From UBA1732 sp045114235 (GTDB taxonomy: Bacteria; Verrucomicrobiota; Lentisphaeria; Victivallales; UBA1829): a stretch of DNA of 27,844 nucleotides. The position numbers and the translations under genes were made by a program. The notes beneath the pieces were generated by a model. That model was not told where the DNA came from. It saw only the letters and a program-made list of their open reading frames with translations, and did no database searches. The stretch spans positions 1 through 27,844 of the forward strand of contig JBGUKB010000135.1 of assembly GCA_045114235.1 (NCBI GenBank), read 5' to 3'. Of this stretch, positions 8,220 through 16,688 are shown in pieces. Within the stretch, counting starts at the first letter, position 1, and each line of letters opens with the position of its first letter.

Positions 8220-8786
8220 ATGAAAAAAACACTTTTTACGGCAGCTCTTTCTTTTGCCCTGACCGTCTTCGGTGTGGCTTCCTATGCACAGGTTGACGTT
8301 ACCGGAGGGGGCAATCCGGCAACATTTACGGCCAATGCATCGGAAACCCTTTACCTCAAGATCCTGCCGAAAGCCGCCGAGTCCAGTTTGGCTTTGAACT
8401 TCGCGATCAAGCGGAATTCCGGTGACGCCGAATCTCTTCTGACTGCGGAACAGATCGAGTCCGCGAAAGCCAAGGACGTGAAAGGATTGAGTCTTTCTCT
8501 CGGCAAATTCAATGCCGAGGAATCATTCCAGCTCGGGATCATTTCAAATAACGGTTTCAAACCTTTTATCTCGTCTGAACCGGGGTATTATACTTCCGTC
8601 AACGAAAACAGTTTTTATTCCTTGGATTTTTCGGAAAACCCGTTCGACGGTTTGACGGACATCTATGTTATGGGTGAGCCGTTGCCCGCACCCACGGTGA
8701 CCTTGATCGTCGCCCTCGCGGCCGGCGCCGCGTTCCTTCTCTACAGAAACCGCAAGCAGCGCGCATTCCGCGCCGAGCAGGCATGA
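8220..8786 (+). CDS. Exported small protein with PEP-CTERM-like C-terminal anchor
   Basis: A 188-residue protein. The start at 8220 is chosen because AGGAGGAG lies 5-6 nt upstream and a signal peptide begins there (MKKTLFTAALSFALTVFGVASYA, cleavage before Q24). An in-frame ATG at 8139 would bury the signal and has no such site. The middle is unrecognised and probably beta-rich. The end has EPLPAP (153-158), a hydrophobic helix (159-175) and a basic tail YRNRKQRAFR. That order, Pro motif, helix, Arg/Lys cluster, matches exosortase-type PEP-CTERM sorting signals, here with PAP in place of PEP. A plain membrane anchor is the alternative. Its stop overlaps the start of the TPR gene. Confidence 0.82.
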   Translation: MKKTLFTAALSFALTVFGVASYAQVDVTGGGNPATFTANASETLYLKILPKAAESSLALNFAIKRNSGDAESLLTAEQIESAKAKDVKGLSLSLGKFNAEESFQLGIISNNGFKPFISSEPGYYTSVNENSFYSLDFSENPFDGLTDIYVMGEPLPAPTVTLIVALAAGAAFLLYRNRKQRAFRAEQA

Positions 8787-11371
8787 CCGAAGAGAATGAA
8801 CCGGTCAATGACGGCGGAATGAATCCGTCCGGAACGGAAGAGTACCGGGGAGGGGACCGGTACTCTGTTCGTGTTGTCCCGGAAGCATCCGCGGACAGCG
8901 AAAAAAAAGACGGGGGCGGCGGCAACGGCGCTGACAAGAGTCCATCTCAGTCCCAGTCGCATATATCACGGGAGGAAATGGAGAAAAAGTACCGGAACGA
9001 CCCCCGGTTCAATCTTCTTTTTGAGCGTGACGATAAAATAGTAGAAGAAAAAAAGCCCCGTTCCATCAAAGAGGGCGGCATTCGTCTGACGCCGAAACGC
9101 ATTCTGATCCTCTGCGGTTTCTTTCTGGTCTTTCTGCTCTGTCTTTGTGCCTGTTTCTTTTACGCGATCAAGGATATCGGCAAGTATAGAGATTATTCCA
9201 AGGCCGCTGCTTTGCTTGACGCCGGTGATTATGAAGCGGCAAAGGACATGTTTGCCAAGGTCCTCAGCGAGGATCCGAACAAAGAAAAGGCTCTTTCCGC
9301 GATGGTGCGAATCTATCATCATTACGGAGACTGGAACAACGAGGCGTTTTTCCGCCTGCGCCTGATTCGCCTGAATCCTCTGGATGAGACATATTTCCGC
9401 AACTTCCTGGACGCCGCATTCCGGGCCAGGAACTTCGGGGCGATCTACTCTCACCTCAACTTGAAGGCCATGGAGAACCCTGAGCTTCCGCCGGAAGAGG
9501 GCGCGCTTTATGTGATTTCGGCGATGCTTTCCGAACATGCTCCCAATGGAAAAGCATTTTACAACGACAGGAAGAATGTGAAGCCGGACTACTTTTCCGG
9601 CACGGAACTCGGCCGGTATGCGGAAGTCCTGCTGAACGCCGCCGATATCGACTATGCAAAAGCCCGGAATTATCTTGCCTCGCTGAACGACATCAAAGAC
9701 CCGCAGGTCCGTTTCGAAATGATCAACACGCTGGTGGTGTTTTTCACGAAACTGGGCGGACGGGAATCGGACGAGCAGATAGAGAAGCTTCTTCTTCAGG
9801 CCGTCGAACTGAACGAGTTTGCCGGTGCGCCCATGCTTGCCAATTACTATTTCAGCCATTACCGGTTCGAGGACACGATCAGGGTTTGCGAAGAGTATTT
9901 CAAAACGAAAATGAACGCTCTCTTGCCGATTCTTTACGGGGAAAGCTGCCTTCTGAGCGGTCAATCGGAGTTGATTCCGCCTTTTGCCGACAAAATGCGC
10001 CGCTTACGCGGCCGTCAGTCCGCCGTGCTCGCCGCATATCAGGATGCACTTTACGCCTTCGCCAAAGGAGATGAGCCCCGTCTCCGGGAGACGATGCTGA
10101 AAGCCGAAGCCACGATCAGGACTCCGCTTTCCGTTCTCATGAAATACCAGCTGGCGATCCTGGCGGATTCTCCGAAGGAAATTCTTCTCCAGCTCGAGGA
10201 AATCATGAACGGTCGTCCGTTTCTGGATTTTCAGCAGCGTGCCAGGACTGTTGCGCTGGAGTATCTGCAACTGACTGCGGATTCAGAGCTGGCTTCCTCT
10301 CCCGATCGCCTGACCGCCTGTGCCGGAATCGCCGCGCTGATCCGGCCCCCGGACGATGAATCCCCTTTCCTTACCCGTATTATTCTGTTTGACCATTTCA
10401 AAAGAAACGTCCTGATGACGGAGGAACTTCAGTCCGCTATGGAGGATTACCCCGGCGATCCTGTCCTGCTCCGGATCGCTGCCGAGTATTATCTGTTGCG
10501 GAAACAGCCGGCCCGTGCCATTGAGTGCATTTCCGAATATAATTCTTTGGACATCGGCGATAAGGATTCTTTGGCCATTCTGCATCTCCTTGCATTGGAT
10601 CAGCTGGGGCGCAAGGAGGAGGCGGAAAAAGAGTTCCGGGTGCTTGTTGAGTCGGAAAGAGACGCGCTTCTTCTTTATCTCTATTATGATTTCTGCATAG
10701 AAAACCATTTTGTCGAATCTTTGAAGTCTCTCTCCGCCTGGCTGGAGTCTCTGCCAAAAGATTCCGCGGACCGTGCCGTCGAACCGTTTGTCCGTGCCGA
10801 GATCCTGTTTGCCGAGGGGAAAAAGGATCAGGCGCTCAATCTTTTCGAAAGCGCGCCGTCGAAGGATCCCCTGTTCGTATTCCACGCCGCGAAGCGTCTT
10901 GACGAGGCCGGACGGACCGATGCAGCCCTGGCGCGTTACCTTTCCATCAGGGATACGCATCCCGACAAGGCGCTTGTCGAACTCAGCCTTTCCGAGGTCT
11001 ATCATAAGAAGGGCGACAAGAAGAATGCGCTTGCCTGCGCCAGGACCGCATGGGAGAAGAATCAGAACGATCTTTCCACGCGGTACATCTACGGTAAACG
11101 CCTGTTCGAAAACAAACAGTATGCGGATGCCGTTGCCGTGCTCAAGTTCCCTCAGTACAAGGCGAGTTTCCCGAAGGAAATGGTGGATCTTTGGTCGAAC
11201 GCGATGCGGGAACAGATCAAGGCGGAATTGGAAGGCGAACGCTTTACCCCGGCTCTTGAAAGCGCCAAGCATCTGCTGCTTTATTTCCCGGAGGATGACT
11301 TCGCGAAAGACTGCATCGAAAGAGTTCAGAGGATCCGCCGCCACGAGTCCTCCGCCGGCAACGCCAAATAA
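8783..11371 (+). CDS. Large TPR-repeat membrane protein
   Basis: An 862-residue protein whose ATG overlaps the upstream stop (ATGA), so the two are coupled. Residues 1-105 are polar, Gly/Ser/Glu-rich and probably cytoplasmic. A single membrane helix lies at about 106-128 (ILILCGFFLVFLLCLCACFFYAI). The rest is helical repeat, with TPR-like units at about 133-170 (AAALLDAGDYEAAKDMFAKVLSEDP), about 560-640, and near the C-terminus (AEILFAEGKKDQALNLFE; LSEVYHKKGDKKNALACARTAWEKN). Such proteins usually scaffold complexes; here the partner may be the coupled exported protein upstream. No enzymatic motif is visible. The function remains unknown. Confidence 0.88.
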   Translation: MTEENEPVNDGGMNPSGTEEYRGGDRYSVRVVPEASADSEKKDGGGGNGADKSPSQSQSHISREEMEKKYRNDPRFNLLFERDDKIVEEKKPRSIKEGGIRLTPKRILILCGFFLVFLLCLCACFFYAIKDIGKYRDYSKAAALLDAGDYEAAKDMFAKVLSEDPNKEKALSAMVRIYHHYGDWNNEAFFRLRLIRLNPLDETYFRNFLDAAFRARNFGAIYSHLNLKAMENPELPPEEGALYVISAMLSEHAPNGKAFYNDRKNVKPDYFSGTELGRYAEVLLNAADIDYAKARNYLASLNDIKDPQVRFEMINTLVVFFTKLGGRESDEQIEKLLLQAVELNEFAGAPMLANYYFSHYRFEDTIRVCEEYFKTKMNALLPILYGESCLLSGQSELIPPFADKMRRLRGRQSAVLAAYQDALYAFAKGDEPRLRETMLKAEATIRTPLSVLMKYQLAILADSPKEILLQLEEIMNGRPFLDFQQRARTVALEYLQLTADSELASSPDRLTACAGIAALIRPPDDESPFLTRIILFDHFKRNVLMTEELQSAMEDYPGDPVLLRIAAEYYLLRKQPARAIECISEYNSLDIGDKDSLAILHLLALDQLGRKEEAEKEFRVLVESERDALLLYLYYDFCIENHFVESLKSLSAWLESLPKDSADRAVEPFVRAEILFAEGKKDQALNLFESAPSKDPLFVFHAAKRLDEAGRTDAALARYLSIRDTHPDKALVELSLSEVYHKKGDKKNALACARTAWEKNQNDLSTRYIYGKRLFENKQYADAVAVLKFPQYKASFPKEMVDLWSNAMREQIKAELEGERFTPALESAKHLLLYFPEDDFAKDCIERVQRIRRHESSAGNAK

Positions 11372-11570
11372 GCTTGCGCCTGTCACCTGTTTCTTCGACC
11401 GGTTCGCATTGACCTTTCGTTGACCGTCTGAAGCAGGCGATACGCCTTCTCCTTTATGTTTGAACGCAGACGTGTTTTTGTCCCGATGTGCGCTTCCGTA
11501 TCTTTCCTGCATTGAGACACAAGTCCGCCCGTTCATCCCTGCATGGGAAACATTCCCGGAATAAGAAAAC

Positions 11571-11605
11571 GGCCGCCCGGATGAACCGGACGGCCTGATT
11601 TTGTT
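11571..11605. terminator. Bidirectional terminator between TPR and GH31 genes
   Basis: GGCCGCCCGG (11571-11580) pairs with CCGGACGGCC (11586-11595) around a 5-nt loop with one mismatch. On the plus strand TGATTTTGTTT follows; on the minus strand GTTTTCTT follows. It can therefore end both convergent transcripts. The rest of the gap, 11372-11570, shows nothing clear apart from a small AGGCG-ATA-CGCCT hairpin near 11433. Confidence 0.78.
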
Positions 11606-11626
11606 TGACAATGCCTGAGGAAGAGG

Positions 11627-14059
11627 TCAGAGCTTGACGGAGACGGCTTTGCCGGAGTATTTGACCGTCCTGCACTGTTCGACCGGGGTGCGGGTCTCCT
11701 CGACGCCGACGCCTTCCTTCACCAGGACCACGCGGAACGTCCGGTTCTTCAACATGCCGGGGTAGGAGCCCTGCACGTCGCCGATGGTGAGCGAGCCGTC
11801 CTTCCAGGTGAACTCGATCGTGCTGAATTCGCCCTTCTCGTAATTGTAGTTGTCGAACTCGTCCTCGTAGAGCGTGAAGGAGCCGTTCGCGCCCGGATAC
11901 ACGCGGATCTCGAGGTCGTCCCACTTCTTCTGTTCGGCGTATTCGACCGGCTCGGCGATCGGGATGATGCTGCCGGCCTTCACGAACAGAGGCACATAGT
12001 CGAGCGGAGCGGCGACGGTGACGGTCTGTCCGCCGTCGTAGGACTTGCCGGTGTGGAAGTCGATGAACTTGGACCCGGCGGGCAGGTAGACGTCCCAGTT
12101 CTTCGTGTTCGAGACGTCGATGCGGTTGTTCGCGAGGTACATGGGCTTCACGACCGGGGCGACGAGCAGGGATTTGCCGAACAGGAACTCGGTGTCGATC
12201 CTGTGCGTCTTCCTGTCGGCGGCGAAGTCGGCGAAGAGCGGGCGCATCATGGAGCCGCGGTTCGCGGAGACTTCGTGCATCATGGCGTAGATATACGGGA
12301 TGAACGCATAGCGGGTCTTAATGGCGCGGACCATGGCGTCGTACACGGGCTCACCTTCCTTGCCGAAGTAGTACAGCTCGCGCGGACCGTCCGTGCCGTG
12401 GCTGCGCATCATGGGCGTGAACGCGCCGAACTGCATCCAGCGGGCGTAGAGCTCGAAGAAGGAGATGTTGCGGCTGCGGTTCGGATAGTTCCAGAGGAAG
12501 AAGCCGCCGATGTCGGCGTTCCAGTACGGCAGGCCGACCAGCCCCATGTTCAGGCCGCACGCGATCTGGTCCTTCAGGGAGTCCCAGCTGGTGACGGTGT
12601 CGCCGGACCAGGTGTTCGTGCCGAACCGCTGCTGGCCAGCGTAGGCGCAGCGCGTGAGGATGAAAATGCGCTTTCCGTCGGGGTAGTCGGCGCGCTGGTG
12701 CTCATAGATGCCGCCTGTGGTATAGAACGGATAGAGGTTGCGGACGCGGCGGAACGTGCCCTGCGCGGTCTTGAGGTCGAAGTCGGCGTCCTTGATGTTG
12801 TGGTGGTCCGGCTCGGTGGAGTCCATCCACCAGGCGTCCGGGCCGTAGTCCAGGAGCTTTTTCGCGTAGCTCCAGTAGAGGTCGCGGGCTTCCTTGCCGG
12901 AGGGGTCGTAAGGGCGTGCGCCGCCGGAGCCGCCGACGGAAGTGCTGTTCGGCCAGGTGTCGATGTCGAGCAGGAATCCTTTTTCCTTCATGACCTTGAA
13001 CTGCTCGGTCTTCTGTCCGAAGTCGGGCCAGATCACGAGCATGACGTGCCCGTTGAGCTCATGGACGCGGTCGAACATCTTCTTCGGCTCGGGGAAGCCG
13101 GGGTTCAGGAACTGCATGGCGTTCCAGTAGTCGTTGTCCTCGCCCCAGTACTGCCAGTCCTGGATGATGCCGTCGAACGGGATGTGGAGCTGGCGGTACT
13201 TCTCGGCGACTTCGATGAGCTCGTTCTGCGTTTTGTAGCGTTCGCGGCTCTGCCAGAACCCGAGCGTCCACAGCGCCTGCATCGGGCTGTCGCCGGTGAG
13301 CTTGCGCATCTGCGCGACAACGCCATCCGTGGAGCCGCCGAACATGAAGTAGTAGTCCAGGTTCTCGCCGTCCTTGAACATGAAGTTCAGGACGTTGTCC
13401 TTCTCCTCGAATTCGCCGCTGGCGGGGTTGTCCAGGAAGACGCCGTAGCCCTTCACCGTCTGGAACATCGGGACGGAGACGAAGCGGTAGCCCTGATGGA
13501 TCGGGAACTTGCTGCCGCGCTGGGAGAACTTGTCGTTCTGCGGCTGCCCGAACCCGTAGATCTCCTCGTCGGCGTCCACGCGGAACCGCACCGTGACGGT
13601 GTCCGTTTTGCCGCTGGGATACTCCACGGGCGCCATCTTGAACGGCTGCGCGGCGTCCTCGGCGAGGAGGCGCGTGCCGTCGGGCTTGGCGAACGAGAGC
13701 GCGCCGGTCTTGCGGTCCAGGACCACGTTCAGCGCGGAGGACTTCGCCGTGACCGCGGCGTCGGTCTTCCTGACCTCGACCTGCACTTTTTCGGGCTTGA
13801 GGATGACCGTGGGCGTCACGAACGGCGTTTTCGTGCTGTTCGCCGGGGTCTTCGTGACGCGGACGATTTCAGGCGTGTAGAAGACGACCGACGTGACGAC
13901 GCCGTTGTCTTCGGACAGGAATCCGTTCTTTTCCGTGATTTTGCTCATGTCGATCTTCTGCGGTTCAAGCGTTGACGTTGATTGGGCTTCGTTCGCACAG
14001 GAGCCTACGGCGGCCGCGACCGCGAGGGCCGTGCAAACGGGGAGGATGAAGTGTTTCAT
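11627..14059 (-). CDS. GH31 family alpha-glycosidase, predicted lipoprotein
   Basis: An 810-residue glycoside hydrolase of family 31 (alpha-glucosidase/alpha-xylosidase group). The N-terminus MKHFILPVCTALAVAAAVGSC ends in a lipobox-like VGSC, so it is probably a lipoprotein anchored at C21. The GH31 N-terminal beta-sandwich (VRFRVDADEEIYGFGQ near 157-172) is followed by the catalytic barrel. The nucleophile is D413 in WWMDSTEP and the acid/base is D487 in WSGDTVTSW. The C-terminal sheets (YVPLFVKAGSIIP, then FTLYEDE) are typical. Several features (YWGEDNDYWNAMQFLNPGFP, WMDSTEP) are close to alpha-xylosidase-type GH31, but substrate cannot be fixed. With the PL11 lyases nearby it fits plant-polysaccharide use. 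Confidence 0.93.
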   Translation of the reverse strand: MKHFILPVCTALAVAAAVGSCANEAQSTSTLEPQKIDMSKITEKNGFLSEDNGVVTSVVFYTPEIVRVTKTPANSTKTPFVTPTVILKPEKVQVEVRKTDAAVTAKSSALNVVLDRKTGALSFAKPDGTRLLAEDAAQPFKMAPVEYPSGKTDTVTVRFRVDADEEIYGFGQPQNDKFSQRGSKFPIHQGYRFVSVPMFQTVKGYGVFLDNPASGEFEEKDNVLNFMFKDGENLDYYFMFGGSTDGVVAQMRKLTGDSPMQALWTLGFWQSRERYKTQNELIEVAEKYRQLHIPFDGIIQDWQYWGEDNDYWNAMQFLNPGFPEPKKMFDRVHELNGHVMLVIWPDFGQKTEQFKVMKEKGFLLDIDTWPNSTSVGGSGGARPYDPSGKEARDLYWSYAKKLLDYGPDAWWMDSTEPDHHNIKDADFDLKTAQGTFRRVRNLYPFYTTGGIYEHQRADYPDGKRIFILTRCAYAGQQRFGTNTWSGDTVTSWDSLKDQIACGLNMGLVGLPYWNADIGGFFLWNYPNRSRNISFFELYARWMQFGAFTPMMRSHGTDGPRELYYFGKEGEPVYDAMVRAIKTRYAFIPYIYAMMHEVSANRGSMMRPLFADFAADRKTHRIDTEFLFGKSLLVAPVVKPMYLANNRIDVSNTKNWDVYLPAGSKFIDFHTGKSYDGGQTVTVAAPLDYVPLFVKAGSIIPIAEPVEYAEQKKWDDLEIRVYPGANGSFTLYEDEFDNYNYEKGEFSTIEFTWKDGSLTIGDVQGSYPGMLKNRTFRVVLVKEGVGVEETRTPVEQCRTVKYSGKAVSVKL

Positions 14060-14109
14060 GCTTTGCTCCGGACGTTTCGGGGTGGATGAAAAATGAAACG
14101 GTACGCATT

Positions 14110-14138
14110 ATTATAACGCCGGAAAAGAAGAATGTCAA
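14110..14138 (-). promoter_or_regulatory. Perfect-consensus sigma-70 promoter of the GH31 gene
   Basis: On the minus strand TTGACA (14138-14133), exactly 17 nt, then TATAAT (14115-14110), all consensus. Transcription would start near 14103, giving a leader of about 45 nt that contains a CGTTTC/GAAACG inverted repeat (14073-14100). GGAGC lies just before the start codon. Confidence 0.85.
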
Positions 14139-14218
14139 CCTCATTTTCCCAAAAAAACGAAGTTTCCGAAAAAGTCCTGCGAAGTCCGAAATAATCCGTC
14201 TGCCGGCATCCCGTTTCC

Positions 14219-14974
14219 ATGTTTTTTGGTGGCGGTCGTACGAGTCGCGCATGCAGACAGGATCCTTTCGCCTGTATGGCAGGATGTCGCGGGCAGGATG
14301 GCTGCCTGATGACGTGGGACTGCATCGACCTCGACAATGGACTGATTACATACATCCCGCAGAAGACAGCGCGGAAGACCGGATACAGGAAGGTAACCCT
14401 GCCAATGAAAACGGAACTCTACGAAGCCCTGCTGGAAGCGCTCAAGTAGAAAAGCGACAACAAGGCCCGGGAGAATTACATCCTGCCCAAGGTTGCGGAC
14501 CGTTACCTGCGTAATCCCTCTGGAGTTCAGAAGGATGTGATGAAGATCATCCACTGCGCGACCGGAGAGGAGACCACGGCAAGCAAAGATCATTCGCATG
14601 GACAGCGCAAACTTGCGGCGAACGTCTACAGTCTCCATTCCTTCCGGCACACGTTCGTGTCCTTCTGCGCGAATGCGGGCGTCCCCCTGGCAGTCGTCGC
14701 GGAAATCGTCGGACACGGCAACCCGGCCATGACGGAACACTACAGCCATATCTCGACCGAATCCAAGCGAAGCGCGATCATGGCCTTACCGTCTTTTAGC
14801 ACCCCAGCCCCGCAAAGACAGGACGACGTCGTGATCGATGAACCGTTGAGCCTCCAGCGAAAAGCTATAGCCGACGCCCTGGAAAAGGCAGATTCCAAGT
14901 TGCTGGACGAAGTTGAGCAGCTGCTACAGTCGCGGGGGTTGATGGTGAAACCGGATTCCGCTTTGCCCGCTTGA
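14219..14974 (+). pseudogene. Tyrosine recombinase/integrase, truncated and amber-interrupted
   Basis: One frame carries the catalytic half of a phage-type tyrosine integrase. The first Arg is in AGCRGQD, the Lys strand in PQKTARKTGYRKVTLP, HSFRHTF holds the HxxR, GHGNP the next His, and HYSH the nucleophilic Tyr. A TAG at 14447-14449 interrupts it between ALLEALK and KSDNKARENYILP, and coding similarity resumes straight after. The N-terminal arm-binding/SAM-like domain is absent: upstream in this frame is a TAA near 14192 and then the GH31 promoter. It is therefore most likely a broken gene marking the left end of the element. Readthrough of the amber codon would still not restore the N-terminus. 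The protein continues past Tyr with about 65 residues. Confidence 0.82.
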
Positions 14975-15068
14975 TGGACATGCCGTTTTTTCGAATGAGT
15001 TTCGATTTGATGTTACTGTAAAGATAGCGCAAGAACTTTTTTTACCGCACTGAAAGGAACAGCAACCA

Positions 15069-15365
15069 ATGAAAGAAAACACAATCGAACTCATCCGAAC
15101 ACTCTTGTCCAGCGACGAAACAGTAAGCCAGGAACTTGCCGATAGCATCCTCCGCCTTTGTCGAAAACCGGTAGTCAGACGTAGCCTTATCGGGGCGAAG
15201 AAAGTCATGGAGATTCTGCAAATTTCCCGGCCTACGCTTCGTGCTTATGTGAAAAGCGGAGTCCTGACCCAGATCAACTATTCCCCTCGCAAAGTCAGAT
15301 TCGATGAAGAGGAGGTTCGTAATTTTTCATATAGTGGAACCATTAAGGAAACAACTTCGGTTTAA
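15069..15365 (+). CDS. Excisionase/MerR-like helix-turn-helix protein
   Basis: A 98-residue protein. Residues about 41-88 form a winged helix-turn-helix of the excisionase/MerR type (IGAKKVMEILQISRPTLRAYVKSGVLTQINYSPRKVRFDEEEVRNF). It should bind DNA. Beside an integrase it is a natural candidate for a recombination directionality factor or the element's repressor. The N-terminal 40 residues are helical and unassigned. AAAGGA lies about 10 nt upstream of the ATG. The gap from the integrase remnant (14975-15068) shows no convincing promoter. Confidence 0.75.
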   Translation: MKENTIELIRTLLSSDETVSQELADSILRLCRKPVVRRSLIGAKKVMEILQISRPTLRAYVKSGVLTQINYSPRKVRFDEEEVRNFSYSGTIKETTSV

Positions 15366-15408
15366 TATTATACCTCAAGTATATAATCTACAAGGAAAGG
15401 ACTATGAT

Positions 15409-15588
15409 ATGCATAAAAAGGCTATCACATCCGAAAAACTCGTGGCGGTCAAGTGGCCGGGCGGCCAAGTGCTGCTCCTCGACCGCCATCATCTCGCCGG
15501 ACGTCTGGGACGTGTTTTTTTCCCGATGTCTCCTATCTACACCACGCCGAAAGGCGCGTTGGTCCTGATCGGTGGAGGTGCGGCATGA
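15409..15588 (+). CDS. Small hypothetical protein of the mobile element
   Basis: A 59-residue ORF. The ATG at 15409 is preceded by AAGGAAAGG (15392-15400). The TGA overlaps the start of the primase gene as ATGA, which supports translation. The sequence is basic at the N-terminus (MHKKAITSEKLVAVKW) with short beta-like stretches (GGQVLLLDRHHLAGRLGRVFFPM, GALVLIGGG). Function unknown. Another ATG at 15404 in a different frame also opens an ORF but does not couple to the next gene. A TATAAT at 15382-15387 could be a -10 box, without a good -35. Confidence 0.55.
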   Translation: MHKKAITSEKLVAVKWPGGQVLLLDRHHLAGRLGRVFFPMSPIYTTPKGALVLIGGGAA

Positions 15589-16688
15589 TCAGGTACTCTG
15601 GACCAACCAACGATTTCTTAGCCGCGCTGGAGAATATGCCGGAACGTGGCGAAGGACGCCTCCATAATTACACGATGGGGCTCTGCAACAAGGGCATCAA
15701 CGCCGGATTGACCGCCGACCAGCTATACGATATTTTGGAACCCTTGCGTCCGTGGCGCCCAAATGAGCTGGAGAGCACAATCCAGAAGGCCGAGGAAGAA
15801 GCTCATGAATGGAGCTCCGAAGATTCGCAGGACGTGCACGCCAACAGGACAAAGCGCGCACGCGCGTGTGATCCTCATGCTGCCGCAGCCGGAAAAATCC
15901 TCACCGAAGCCCCAGAACGCGCCGCGAAGATCCGTGTAAACTTGATCCAAGCAGGTGGCGGCGAGATCGACCCTTTCAGTCCTGAAGTCCGTGCAGCCTC
16001 GAATCCGCAGCCCGACATCATTCCGCCCGTCGAGCATTTTGTCGGATCAGAGTTTGCGAGCGGCATGCTCAACTTCCTGCGCGTAGTATACCGCCCCGAC
16101 GACCTGCTGTATATCGGCAACAAGAAAGAGTCGCACGACAAACAACCGGACCATATCAAGTCCGTATCGAATTGGCTTGATTTCTTCTCTGACACTCTCA
16201 ACGACATCGCCCGCAAACCGCTTCCGGGTACCAGAATAAGGATGTTGATGAACTTGGGGTATCGGTACTCTGTCTTCTGCGTGAACTCGCTGACCGGCGA
16301 GGCCGACGAAAAAGGCAGCTTCCGTTCAAGCATGTGCGTCAAAGACTTTCGCTATCTTTTGCTCGAATCGGACGGACTTCCGCTCAACCAGCAGATTCCG
16401 CTTTTGGCCGGGCTTGGTCTCCCTGTCGTTGCCATGACGTTTTCCGGCAGCAGAAGCATCCATGGACTGATCAGAGTTGAGGATATCCCCGGCGTGGGCT
16501 CCGTCAAAGACCTGGCCGACTGGAAGACGAAGATGAAAGGACTCTTCGCCCAGCTCGTTCCTTTGGGTTTCGACGGCGCGACCAAGGATCCCGTGCGCCT
16601 CAGCCGTACCCCCGGAATCTGGCGCCCCGACAAAAACAAATTCCAGCAACTTCTCTTCCTCAATCCGAATGGAGGATTCCATGTCTAA
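15585..16688 (+). CDS. AEP-like replication primase of the element
   Basis: A 367-residue protein. The start at 15585 has GGAGG at 15574-15578 and overlaps the upstream stop. Residues about 20-75 (GRLHNYTMGLCNKGINAGLTADQLYDIL, ending in PNELESTIQKAEEEA) resemble the helical PriCT-type accessory domain of plasmid and phage primases. The C-terminal part resembles an archaeo-eukaryotic primase palm: YLLLESD (257-263, acidic metal site), SGSRSIHGLIRV (287-298, the sxH motif) and DPVRLSRTPG (335-344, the late basic motif). It probably synthesises primers for element replication together with the helicase encoded next; the genes overlap by 8 nt. The family is inferred from motifs only. The order helical domain first, palm second is the reverse of the commonest arrangement. 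Confidence 0.68.
   Translation: MIRYSGPTNDFLAALENMPERGEGRLHNYTMGLCNKGINAGLTADQLYDILEPLRPWRPNELESTIQKAEEEAHEWSSEDSQDVHANRTKRARACDPHAAAAGKILTEAPERAAKIRVNLIQAGGGEIDPFSPEVRAASNPQPDIIPPVEHFVGSEFASGMLNFLRVVYRPDDLLYIGNKKESHDKQPDHIKSVSNWLDFFSDTLNDIARKPLPGTRIRMLMNLGYRYSVFCVNSLTGEADEKGSFRSSMCVKDFRYLLLESDGLPLNQQIPLLAGLGLPVVAMTFSGSRSIHGLIRVEDIPGVGSVKDLADWKTKMKGLFAQLVPLGFDGATKDPVRLSRTPGIWRPDKNKFQQLLFLNPNGGFHV

Noticed and set aside
12053..13975. A 640-codon open frame antisense to the GH31 gene
   Set aside because: It mirrors the codon structure of the GH31 gene in GC-rich DNA, is unusually rich in Val, Glu, Arg and Gly, and has no family motif or ribosome binding site.
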